Shown here piece by piece: positions 1 to 6,980 of a stretch of DNA of 43,758 nt. The stretch comes from Candidatus Gastranaerophilales bacterium (GTDB lineage Bacteria > Cyanobacteriota > Vampirovibrionia > Gastranaerophilales > Gastranaerophilaceae). Every line of letters starts with the position of its first letter. The stretch's first letter is position 1. A model generated the notes under the pieces. That model saw only the letters and a list, made by a program, of their open reading frames with translations, did not search any database and was not told where the DNA came from. The position numbers were made by a program, and so were the translations under genes. Where the stretch lies: positions 1 through 43,758 of the forward strand of contig CALUVE010000017.1 of assembly GCA_944324135.1 (NCBI GenBank), written 5' to 3'.

Positions 1-24
1 TTTTTCTACGCCTTGTGTACTCAT
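1..24 (-). CDS. 5' end of a gene running off the window edge (tentative)
   Basis: An ATG on the minus strand at 24..22 opens eight codons (MSTQGVEK) without a stop before the window ends. A weak purine-rich AAAGGTAAA lies just before it. A small hairpin (GGGCA at 44-48, TGCCC at 54-58) sits in what would be its leader. It would follow the EamA gene on the same strand after about 130 bases. Too little is visible to name it. Confidence 0.35.
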
Positions 25-155
25 TTTACCTTTTACCGAATTCGGGCACAGTCTGCCCTTATATATCTATCTACGGATGACAGGTAAAATAACTTTAATT
101 TTCTCAGGGTAATTTTTACATTATTTTACAATAAGCTATGAGAATTGCTTGCTAT

Positions 156-1070
156 TTATTCATTATTTTTTACTTTAATCGGGCAGGCTTTTTTCAGAGT
201 GTTTCTTGTTACTATCAGGAAAACTCCGAGCAAAATCAGCATAACACCTATCCCTATGCGTACGGTTAATTGCTCATGGAATACAACAACCCCGAAAAAT
301 ATTGCAGTTAGAGGTTCCAGCGCTCCAAGAATTGCAGTTGTAGTAGAACCTATTAGTTTTATTGAAACTGATAATGTCTCCAGTGAAATTATTGTCGGGA
401 AAAGTGCCAGGGCAAATGCGTTCAGCCATAAAAACGGTTCTTTTATAATCTGTAGTTCGGTACAGAACTTGAGATTGAATACGTAAACCAGCAGCCCGAA
501 AAGCATTACGTAAAAACTTAGTTTATCTATTTTGATGTGCTTTACGGTTTTTATGTTCCTGACGCCTACGATGTATAAGGCATACAATAGCGCTGACGCA
601 AAAACTATTGCGACTCCGTATGGGTTTAATCCGGACGCGGAATTCCCTTTATACAAAAGAGAAATTCCTGTAAATGTCAGCAAAATTGAAAATATAACAG
701 TTTTTGTTATTTTTTCTTTGAAAAATACTGCAGTGATAATCGCGACCAGCACAGGATAAATAAATAAAATTGTGCAGGCTATACCTACCTCAATGTATTT
801 AAAAGCTTCAAAAAGTGTCAGAGAAGAAAGTGAAAATAACAGTGCAAGTATAAATAAAGGCAAAAATTCCTGTCTGGTAATTTTTAGGGAAGTTTTTTTG
901 ACAAATTTTAACCAGACCCAGTACATAACAACTGCAAAAGCATACCGGTAAAAAAGAACGGAATTAACACCGATTCCTCCGCCATACAATGGCAGGGCGA
1001 AAAGCGGATTAGTTCCGTAACTTGCGGCTGCTATTGCGCCGTTTAATACGCCTATGAATCTTCTTCTCAT
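156..1070 (-). CDS. EamA/DMT-family permease
   Basis: This 304-residue protein is almost wholly hydrophobic and fits the ten-helix drug/metabolite transporter fold made of two EamA repeats. It opens with a typical first helix (GVLNGAIAAASYGTNPLFAL), and the second half repeats the pattern before a final helix and a short basic tail. Proteins of this family export amino acids, nucleosides or other small metabolites across the inner membrane, or take them up; the substrate cannot be read from the sequence. GGGAG stands about ten bases before the ATG, which supports this start. The gene stands alone on the minus strand, with a 67-residue gene upstream on the same strand. Confidence 0.85.
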   Translation of the reverse strand: MRRRFIGVLNGAIAAASYGTNPLFALPLYGGGIGVNSVLFYRYAFAVVMYWVWLKFVKKTSLKITRQEFLPLFILALLFSLSSLTLFEAFKYIEVGIACTILFIYPVLVAIITAVFFKEKITKTVIFSILLTFTGISLLYKGNSASGLNPYGVAIVFASALLYALYIVGVRNIKTVKHIKIDKLSFYVMLFGLLVYVFNLKFCTELQIIKEPFLWLNAFALALFPTIISLETLSVSIKLIGSTTTAILGALEPLTAIFFGVVVFHEQLTVRIGIGVMLILLGVFLIVTRNTLKKACPIKVKNNE

Positions 1071-1148
1071 TAATTTTATTCTCCCAATTAATAATTTTAT
1101 ATATTAAATTTCCGGAAAAATCAATTTAATGAGTGATTAAAAACAAGA

Positions 1149-1352
1149 TTAGTCGCTTTCTGCAACTACTGTTGCAACAAGTTCGCCGTAGCTGTTCATT
1201 GAACCGTCTGTTTCTTCTACTATATATCTCAATTCAGGTTTGCCCTCAATTGCTTTTTCTGCTTTTTCCATTGCTAAATCATAATCCGGGGTTTCTATAA
1301 CTAAACTTCTTGAAAATTCTGAGTGATTCTTTTCTGTGTAAACGTGATACAT
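1149..1352 (-). CDS. Small unknown protein, 67 aa
   Basis: I place the start at the ATG at 1352, not at an upstream codon near 1406, because AAAGGAG lies nine bases before it and the upstream codons overlap a clear promoter. The soluble protein begins MYHVYTEKNHSEFSRSLVIE and is rich in acidic residues. It alternates short beta-like segments (SLVIETPDYD, LRYIVEETDG) with one helix (DLAMEKAEKAIEGK), which suggests a compact alpha/beta domain. I do not recognise a family. It is divergently placed from the YuiF-type antiporter gene. Confidence 0.7.
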   Translation of the reverse strand: MYHVYTEKNHSEFSRSLVIETPDYDLAMEKAEKAIEGKPELRYIVEETDGSMNSYGELVATVVAESD

Positions 1353-1377
1353 ATATCTTGTCTCCTTTCTCTTCTGT

Positions 1378-1406
1378 ATTATAGAACTTTGAAAAATATT
1401 TATCAA
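1378..1406 (-). promoter_or_regulatory. Sigma70-type promoter of the 67-aa gene
   Basis: On the minus strand the sequence reads TTGATA (1406-1401), 17 bases of spacer, then TATAAT (1383-1378), a near-consensus promoter. Transcription should start near 1371, giving a leader of about 20 bases that contains the AAAGGAG ribosome site. Confidence 0.7.
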
Positions 1407-1470
1407 TGTTTTAATCTTGAAAATTTTTATGTTATTCTTTATGTTGCTTGTACAACGAAAAGTTAAAGGT

Positions 1471-2787
1471 ATGGAAATTTTATTAAACCCTATAGTTATA
1501 TCAGTAGTTTTATTATGTGTATTATGTCTGTGCAGAATTAATGTACTTCTGGCATTGATTGTAGCTGCTATAGCGGCAGGGCTGACCGGCGGAATGAATA
1601 TTTCCGATGTTATGAATACTTTTATTAACGGTATGGGCGGAAATTCCGAGACTGCTTTGAGTTATATTCTGCTAGGTGCTTTTGCGGCTGCGATGACTCA
1701 TACTGGTTTGGCACCTTTATTGGCTAAAAAAATTGCTCTTGTGATTAAAAATAATAAGTACCTCTTGCTTGCTATACTCGCCGGTATTGCGGTGCTTTCG
1801 CAAAACCTTATCCCTGTTCATATCGCTTTCATCCCTATATTAATCCCGCCTCTTTTGACGGTGATGAATAAATTGAAATTGGATAGACGTTCGGCTGCCT
1901 GCGCTCTGGCGTTTGGTTTGAAAGCTCCTTATATTGCTATCCCTGCAGGATTCGGGCTGATATTTCAGGGGCTTATTGCGGATAATATTATCCAGAACGG
2001 AATGTCTGTCGTTAAAAATGAAATTTGGAAATCAACTTGGTTTTTAGGACTAGCAATGGTTGTCGGACTTCTTGTTGCAGTTTTTGTCAGTTACAGAAAG
2101 CCGAGAGAATATAAAGATTTGCCGATAAAAGCATCTTGCGACTATGAATGCGAAGAAGAGGCTTTAAAATTCGAAAAAAATCATTATATAACGCTGTTTG
2201 CCGCGTTTGCTACTCTTGCTGTTCAATTGCTTACCAATTCGCTTCCTCTCGGTGCGCTTGTAGGTTTGACTATAATCTTTGGCACCGGTGCAATTGACCA
2301 CCAGAAAATGGATAAACTTATAAATGAGGGCGTTGGTTTGATGGGGTATGTTGCTTTTGTTATGCTCATCGCAGCAGGGTTTGCAATGGTGTTAAAACAA
2401 ACCGGCGGAATTGACGTCCTTGTGAACGCTCTGATGCCGTTTATGTCAGGAAGTAAATTTCTGGCGGCATCTTTAATGCTTTTTATAGGGCTTTTTATTA
2501 CGATGGGGATAGGCACTTCTTTCGGTACAATCCCGATTCTGGCTGTATTGTTCGTTCCTATTTGTTCAGGTCTCGGGTTCAGCCCGGCGGCAACTATTAT
2601 TGTTCTTGCAGCAGCTGCGGCTCTGGGCGACGCAGGTTCTCCTGCTTCTGATACAACTCTCGGGCCGACTTCAGGTTTGGATGCCGATGGACAGCATAAT
2701 CACATTTGGGATACGTGCGTTCCAACGTTTCTACATTTTAATATTCCGTTGATTATATTTGCTCTTCTTGCAATTTATATATTTTAA
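1471..2787 (+). CDS. YuiF-type Na+/H+ antiporter family protein
   Basis: This is a 438-residue polytopic inner-membrane protein. It matches the NhaC-like group typified by B. subtilis YuiF (COG2056), once predicted to be a histidine transporter: an N-terminal helix pair (LLALIVAAIAAGLTGG), an internal LSQNLIPVHIAFIPILIPPLL segment, and a conserved C-terminal stretch, GDAGSPASDTTLGPTSGL. The likely role is sodium/proton exchange or uptake of an organic solute driven by cations. I chose the ATG at 1471, which follows AAAGG, over the earlier in-frame ATG at 1417; an upstream start would add a hydrophobic stretch with no ribosome site. Its stop codon interlocks with that of the convergent gene in the tetranucleotide TTAA at 2784-2787. 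Confidence 0.82.
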   Translation: MEILLNPIVISVVLLCVLCLCRINVLLALIVAAIAAGLTGGMNISDVMNTFINGMGGNSETALSYILLGAFAAAMTHTGLAPLLAKKIALVIKNNKYLLLAILAGIAVLSQNLIPVHIAFIPILIPPLLTVMNKLKLDRRSAACALAFGLKAPYIAIPAGFGLIFQGLIADNIIQNGMSVVKNEIWKSTWFLGLAMVVGLLVAVFVSYRKPREYKDLPIKASCDYECEEEALKFEKNHYITLFAAFATLAVQLLTNSLPLGALVGLTIIFGTGAIDHQKMDKLINEGVGLMGYVAFVMLIAAGFAMVLKQTGGIDVLVNALMPFMSGSKFLAASLMLFIGLFITMGIGTSFGTIPILAVLFVPICSGLGFSPAATIIVLAAAAALGDAGSPASDTTLGPTSGLDADGQHNHIWDTCVPTFLHFNIPLIIFALLAIYIF

Positions 2788-3581
2788 ATTTGAAAATCAA
2801 TGTCGTGTTTTCGATATAATTCATTGAAAAAGTCTTTATTTTTAGCGACTTGTTCTTTTGTTAAAACCAGACTGAATCCCTCATCAAACGGTTGTCTTTG
2901 CGGGGTAATTTTTCTGCCGTTTTTGAACATTTGCAGCATAAAATTATTCACTGCCGTATTTGTATCATTTATAATCTTTGCTATATCCCAAGAATTCCCC
3001 TCTCTGCTTCGTTTGGTCAGAGCATTACGGATGTCACCGGCTTGTTCCTGTATAATTTTCATGTTAGGTTCTTTTGATTTTAATACGGAATTAAGAACAC
3101 TTCTGCTCTCATTCAGGGTGTGGATATCAGGCTCAAATTTGTATTTCGCGTGAAACATTACAAACGGATTCGGTGAATATAGTTTAATTTTTTCAAGATT
3201 GTTTTTAACCATCATCATTATACTGGTGAGTTTCAATATTTCACCAATCCTGAAACCGCTGTCTTGATAAGCTTCTCCTACTTTAACATTTTTGCTGTAT
3301 ATATATCGGTCGAACATGTTAAAGTGCAAAAGTTCCGTGCCGTAGTCAAATCCAGCCGGATTTTCAACAGCTATCAAATAGTTAAACGGCCCCTCATCAT
3401 CAGGATAATTAAACGTTAGTAGATTTTCGCCCAATTTTGTATGGAGTTTGTATTTTTCAAATCTAATCGGATTTTCCCCGCTCCATTTAATTGGTCGTGT
3501 CGCATGCCAAACTCTGTTGGCGGTATTTTCTAAATTTGAACTGATAGCTCCTGGATTCATATAGGTATTAAACATCCTCAT
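2784..3581 (-). CDS. Unknown soluble protein, 265 aa
   Basis: I do not recognise this protein. It starts MRMFNTYMNPGAISSNLEN and has no signal peptide or membrane helix. The N-terminal half looks beta-rich with many aromatic residues (FEKYKLHTKLGENLLTFNYP, FNYLIAVENPAGFDYG). The C-terminal half is helical and charged (EQAGDIRNALTKRSREGNS, AVNNFMLQMFKNGRK). No strong Shine-Dalgarno site precedes the ATG. It shares its stop with the convergent antiporter gene (4-bp overlap) and is divergent from the 108-residue gene at 3756. Confidence 0.65.
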   Translation of the reverse strand: MRMFNTYMNPGAISSNLENTANRVWHATRPIKWSGENPIRFEKYKLHTKLGENLLTFNYPDDEGPFNYLIAVENPAGFDYGTELLHFNMFDRYIYSKNVKVGEAYQDSGFRIGEILKLTSIMMMVKNNLEKIKLYSPNPFVMFHAKYKFEPDIHTLNESRSVLNSVLKSKEPNMKIIQEQAGDIRNALTKRSREGNSWDIAKIINDTNTAVNNFMLQMFKNGRKITPQRQPFDEGFSLVLTKEQVAKNKDFFNELYRKHDIDFQI

Positions 3582-3662
3582 AGAAATTTTTGCTAGTTTT
3601 TTAAGAAATATTAAATTCCTTTTTCAAGCTCTGTTTCCGATTTGACGTTCCTATCGAAAAAT

Positions 3663-3690
3663 TTGACTTTACTTTACAAAACTTTATATA
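3663..3690 (+). promoter_or_regulatory. Candidate promoter of the gene at 3756
   Basis: TTGACT (3663-3668) and TATATA (3685-3690) are separated by 16 bases. A start near 3697 would give a leader of about 60 bases. The region is very A+T-rich, so chance matches are possible. Confidence 0.4.
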
Positions 3691-3755
3691 AATGTCAATT
3701 TCCGGATGCAAATTAACTTTATATATATGTAAGGTTGTGTAACTGGAGAAAAATT

Positions 3756-4082
3756 ATGGAAAATAGTATGTTTAATATTCATACTCCCGTAATTGACAGG
3801 GATTTAGGCGCTATGACCATGGGCTTTGCTCCAATGCCGTATATGGGAATGGGGTTTATGTCTCCTTATATGTGTACAAATTATCTAAACGGTACAAAAA
3901 TATTTGATCAGCCGCCTAAAGATACTTTTGAATCTTACAAAGAACGTGAGAAAAAGGATAATAGAAAAATGTGGCAGATACCGCTCATTATCGCCGGTAT
4001 TATCTGCGCAAAACCGATTTTCAAAGGTTTAGGCAAACTTGCAGGTTTGTTTAAAAAATCACGTTCGGCGCCGACGCCTTAA
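3756..4082 (+). CDS. Unknown small protein with a C-terminal membrane or amphipathic segment
   Basis: The 108-residue product begins MENSMFNIHTPVIDRDLGAM. It continues with a Met/Gly/Pro-rich stretch (GFAPMPYMGMGFMSPY), then a charged helix (FESYKEREKKDNRKM) and a hydrophobic segment (WQIPLIIAGIICAKPIF), and ends basic (KLAGLFKKSRSAP). A tail-anchored or membrane-associated protein is plausible. The ATG at 3756 follows GGAG at a normal distance; an earlier in-frame codon at 3735 has no such site. The Met/Pro-rich head loosely resembles the head of the zincin at 42263. I do not recognise a family. Confidence 0.65.
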   Translation: MENSMFNIHTPVIDRDLGAMTMGFAPMPYMGMGFMSPYMCTNYLNGTKIFDQPPKDTFESYKEREKKDNRKMWQIPLIIAGIICAKPIFKGLGKLAGLFKKSRSAPTP

Positions 4083-4121
4083 ATATAATGTGTTCCTTCT
4101 GTTTTATATATTCCTAATTTG

Positions 4122-4146
4122 CCGCAAGTCTATCTTGCGGTTTTTT
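4122..4146 (+). terminator. Rho-independent terminator after the gene at 3756
   Basis: CCGCAAG (4122-4128) and CTTGCGG (4134-4140) form a 7-bp stem with a 5-base loop, followed directly by six T residues. Confidence 0.8.
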
Positions 4147-4147
4147 G

Positions 4148-4156
4148 TGGTATAAT
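4148..4156 (+). promoter_or_regulatory. Extended -10 promoter of yajQ
   Basis: TGG immediately before TATAAT (4151-4156) gives the extended -10 pattern TGnTATAAT. No good -35 element is visible because the upstream DNA is the preceding terminator. An AAGGAGG ribosome site follows 18 bases later. Confidence 0.55.
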
Positions 4157-4183
4157 TGATTTAAACTAATATAAGGAGGGTTT

Positions 4184-4684
4184 ATGGCTAAAGATTGTAG
4201 TTTTGATGTGGTTTCTGAGTTCGACAAGCAAGAACTTTTGAACGCCCTTGATCAGGTTAAGCGTGATATTTCTTCACGTTTTGATTTGAAAGATTCAAAT
4301 TCCGATGTCACTCTTGACGGCGATAAGGCTGTTATTGTTACTACTTCCGATGATATGAAGTTGAAAAATATCTATGATATTCTTCAATCTAAACTTGTAA
4401 AAAGAAATCTCAGCATACGTATCCTCGATCCGCAGCCTGTTGAAAATGCTCTTGGCGGTAATGTCAGACAGGTTTATAATTTAAGAAAAGGGCTTAATCA
4501 GGAGCTTGCTAAAAAAATCGTTGCCGATATTAAAAATACCAAACTAAAGGTGCAGGCATCAATTCAAGGTGATCAGGTCAGAGTATCAGGCAAGGACAAA
4601 GATGATTTGCAGGCAGTTATCAAAATGTTACGCGCGAATGAAGATAAATATGATTATCCGCTTCAGTTTACTAATTACAGATAG
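4184..4684 (+). CDS. yajQ: YajQ-family nucleotide-binding protein
   Basis: This 166-residue protein matches the YajQ/UPF0234 family over its whole length. It starts with the family signature MAKDCSFDVVSEFDKQELLNALDQ, has the conserved ISSRFDLK segment, and ends YPLQFTNYR, as is usual. YajQ proteins fold as two ferredoxin-like domains. Some members bind cyclic di-GMP and act as effectors with transcription factors, and older work reported RNA and nucleotide binding, so the role here is not fixed. An AAGGAGG site precedes the ATG. It is a single-gene transcription unit with its own promoter and terminator. Confidence 0.93.
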   Translation: MAKDCSFDVVSEFDKQELLNALDQVKRDISSRFDLKDSNSDVTLDGDKAVIVTTSDDMKLKNIYDILQSKLVKRNLSIRILDPQPVENALGGNVRQVYNLRKGLNQELAKKIVADIKNTKLKVQASIQGDQVRVSGKDKDDLQAVIKMLRANEDKYDYPLQFTNYR

Positions 4685-4690
4685 AAACAA

Positions 4691-4714
4691 AAAAGACCGC
4701 TCAGGCGGTCTTTT
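4691..4714. terminator. Bidirectional terminator between yajQ and panD
   Basis: AAAAGACCGC (4691-4700), loop TCAG, GCGGTCTTTT (4705-4714). The stem has A residues on one side and T residues on the other, so it can stop transcription from both convergent genes. Confidence 0.9.
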
Positions 4715-4742
4715 TTGTTGTAGTACAGATTAATTTTATCAA

Positions 4743-5090
4743 TTAAATCTGTTTGTTTTTTTCGTCAACCATTACAATAACCGGTTTGTGTGTTTCAATT
4801 TCTTCCGGTGTGTAATAGGCGTATGATACGATGATAACCTTGTCTCCCGGTTGAACTTTTCTTGCGGCTGCTCCGTTCAGACAAATTTCGCCTGAATCAG
4901 CAGCACCCTTGATTACGTATGTTTGAAATCTTTCACCGTTATTGATATCAAGGATATCAACTTTTTGCCATTCTTTTATTTCGGCAGCTTTCATCAATTT
5001 TTCGTCTATTGTAATTGAGCCGACATAATTCAGGTTAGCATCCGTTACTGTGGCTCTGTGTATTTTGGAATGTAAAAATTCTTGTAACAT
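4743..5090 (-). CDS. panD: Aspartate 1-decarboxylase (pyruvoyl enzyme)
   Basis: PanD converts L-aspartate to beta-alanine for pantothenate and coenzyme A synthesis. The 115-residue proenzyme cleaves itself between Gly24 and Ser25 to make a pyruvoyl group; the YVGSI site is exactly at 24-25. Other catalytic residues known from E. coli are also at their canonical numbers: Arg54, Tyr58 and Asn72. The length is slightly below the E. coli enzyme (126). The start follows GAGG eight bases upstream, and a TATAAT hexamer lies further up on the minus strand. No other pantothenate genes are in the window. Confidence 0.96.
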   Translation of the reverse strand: MLQEFLHSKIHRATVTDANLNYVGSITIDEKLMKAAEIKEWQKVDILDINNGERFQTYVIKGAADSGEICLNGAAARKVQPGDKVIIVSYAYYTPEEIETHKPVIVMVDEKNKQI

Positions 5091-5127
5091 TTTTTCTACC
5101 TCGCCTGTTAATTATATCTCAAACAAA

Positions 5128-5167
5128 AAAAGAAATACAGACAAATTTTTTAGCCTGTATTCTTTTT
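5128..5167 (-). terminator. Probable terminator of the glycosidase operon
   Basis: On the minus strand AAAAAGAATACAGG pairs with CTGTATTTCTTTTTTT, with one bulged base and a loop of about 13 bases, and ends in a T-run. It lies just downstream of the glycosidase stop and upstream of panD. Confidence 0.55.
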
Positions 5168-5204
5168 GTGTGTTGTTTATTTAATGTGTGCCTTTATGTG
5201 GATA

Positions 5205-6977
5205 TTAGAGATTCTGTTTGTAAATTTTATCAGGAGCAACGTGGTTTTCTATGTACGGTGTGTCAATTTCAAATACGTGTCCTCTTGCTGGACCTAAATC
5301 AATTCTGACTTCTCCGTTTGCAGGCTGAATTATACTTTCTTTGCCGTAGGATGGTAAAAGATTCAGCATCTGCTGGCTTTCTTTTAATGTCGGAACTTTT
5401 ACCGTGCAGGCAACCGCTCTGTCTACATTTTTATTTACAAGAACGAGAAGTGTTTTTCCGTTCAGGTGTCTTGCGTATGCAATAATCTGATCGTTTTTGT
5501 CCCCTTCTTTTTCCAGTTCTATCAATGAACCTTTTGTAATAATAGAATTATATTTAGGATTATCTCTGAAATCTGTCAATGCGGCTTTTTTAAAGTTGCC
5601 GATTTCCGGATGACTGCCTCCGGGTCTTCTTGAAAGATTAAAGATATCAGGGCGTCCGTGGTGGACATCCATAATGTGGTTATCTGTCATTGTATCTGTA
5701 GAAAATTTATTTGCGTAGTCGTATGTATAGTAGTCGCCGGAATCAAATCCGTCTACAAAATACGGATTCAGCATCGGTAGGGTTGCCTGCAGTACAGTTG
5801 TCATATTGCAATAATCCACCCCGCCGTGGAACATTGGTGAAATGTCATCGTGTGTTCCGAATGAACCGATTAGAGATTTACCCTTATCAAGTTTGTATGT
5901 CATGTTAAGGTTTTCTTTTATATAATCCATAAACTGGGTTGCATTTGACCATTCGTGGAAAATATGGAATTGACCGTAAAATGCATCAAAGCCTGCTCTG
6001 AGTGAATCCATAGGTCTGTCATACGGCATATTTGCCTGAGGAGATGCATCTTCGTATGTATAAGTTTCTGCAAGCCAAGCAAATTCAGGGTCTTTGCTTC
6101 TTGAATACGGTATCAGTATATCCCAGAATTCGGTTGGTTTCGCTCTTGCAACGTCTGCTCTTATGCCGTCAACTCCGGTTTCTATGCACATATCTATAAA
6201 TTCTTTGTGGTATTCAAGAAGTTTAGGATTAAGGGTTCTTTTACCCTCATCTTTCCAAGGCTGGAACATTCTGATATCATTCCATCCTTGCGGGGTTTTT
6301 GCAAGTCCGTCACGTTCTTTTGCCATAAGTTCCGGACGCTCGATAAACAGGTCGTAAGATGCACAGCTCGGTAAATCCAGCATTACGTGGATGCCGCGTT
6401 TGTGGCATTCGTCAACAAATGCTTTGAATTGTTCGCGAGGGGTGCGCGGGTCATTTTTATCCAGCAGCATCGGGTCGATTTCCAGAAGGTCTTTTGGTGA
6501 ATATACAGAACCTGCTGTACCCATAGCTTTTATTTTACCAGGTGTGCTTATTGGCAGAACGTGTATGGTATTGCAGCCGCCGGCTACTATTTCATCAAGT
6601 CTTTTTACCGCATTTTTGAATGTGCCGTGTTCTTCGTCGCCGTCAATCATATCGTTGCCGTTTTTGTCGTTTGCGTTGAAGCATCTCGGAATTATCATCA
6701 TGATTTTTGCGTTGTTGTTTCTGAACAATGTTCTCAAATCATTATGGTAGTTTATTGGTGCGGAGGGAGTTTCTTTGACGGCTTCAGTTTTGATTTCAGA
6801 TTCCGGTTTCTTTACTGCAGGTTTGTTGATTGTTGCCATTGATGTAAGATATGCTGAAAGCAGGTTTGATTTATCCCCTTGAGGTTGAACGTTGTTCTGC
6901 TGCCGGGGTTGTACAGTCTGCTGCTGTGTTTTAGGTAAATTCAGTTTTTGTGCAAGTAAATTTGTTGTATTAATCAT
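5205..6977 (-). CDS. GH13-type (alpha-amylase superfamily) glycosidase, no signal peptide
   Basis: The 590-residue protein has a Gln/Pro-rich head (1-75), then an alpha-amylase-type barrel. Conserved regions are visible: DLPSCASYD near 201 (region I, lacking the usual Asn-His), GIRADVAR with the likely nucleophile Asp275, LAET with the acid/base Glu304, and FGTHDD with His376-Asp377. A 12-residue EF-hand-like calcium loop (Asp104-Glu115, DKNGNDMIDGDE) follows the first strand. A C-terminal beta domain (about 480-570) is typical. It should act on alpha-glucans or malto-oligosaccharides; hydrolase versus transferase cannot be decided. There is no export signal, so a cytosolic role is likely. 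It starts three bases after the membrane-protein gene, with AAGGG overlapping that gene's end, which indicates coupled translation. Confidence 0.85.
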   Translation of the reverse strand: MINTTNLLAQKLNLPKTQQQTVQPRQQNNVQPQGDKSNLLSAYLTSMATINKPAVKKPESEIKTEAVKETPSAPINYHNDLRTLFRNNNAKIMMIIPRCFNANDKNGNDMIDGDEEHGTFKNAVKRLDEIVAGGCNTIHVLPISTPGKIKAMGTAGSVYSPKDLLEIDPMLLDKNDPRTPREQFKAFVDECHKRGIHVMLDLPSCASYDLFIERPELMAKERDGLAKTPQGWNDIRMFQPWKDEGKRTLNPKLLEYHKEFIDMCIETGVDGIRADVARAKPTEFWDILIPYSRSKDPEFAWLAETYTYEDASPQANMPYDRPMDSLRAGFDAFYGQFHIFHEWSNATQFMDYIKENLNMTYKLDKGKSLIGSFGTHDDISPMFHGGVDYCNMTTVLQATLPMLNPYFVDGFDSGDYYTYDYANKFSTDTMTDNHIMDVHHGRPDIFNLSRRPGGSHPEIGNFKKAALTDFRDNPKYNSIITKGSLIELEKEGDKNDQIIAYARHLNGKTLLVLVNKNVDRAVACTVKVPTLKESQQMLNLLPSYGKESIIQPANGEVRIDLGPARGHVFEIDTPYIENHVAPDKIYKQNL

Positions 6978-6980
6978 ATC

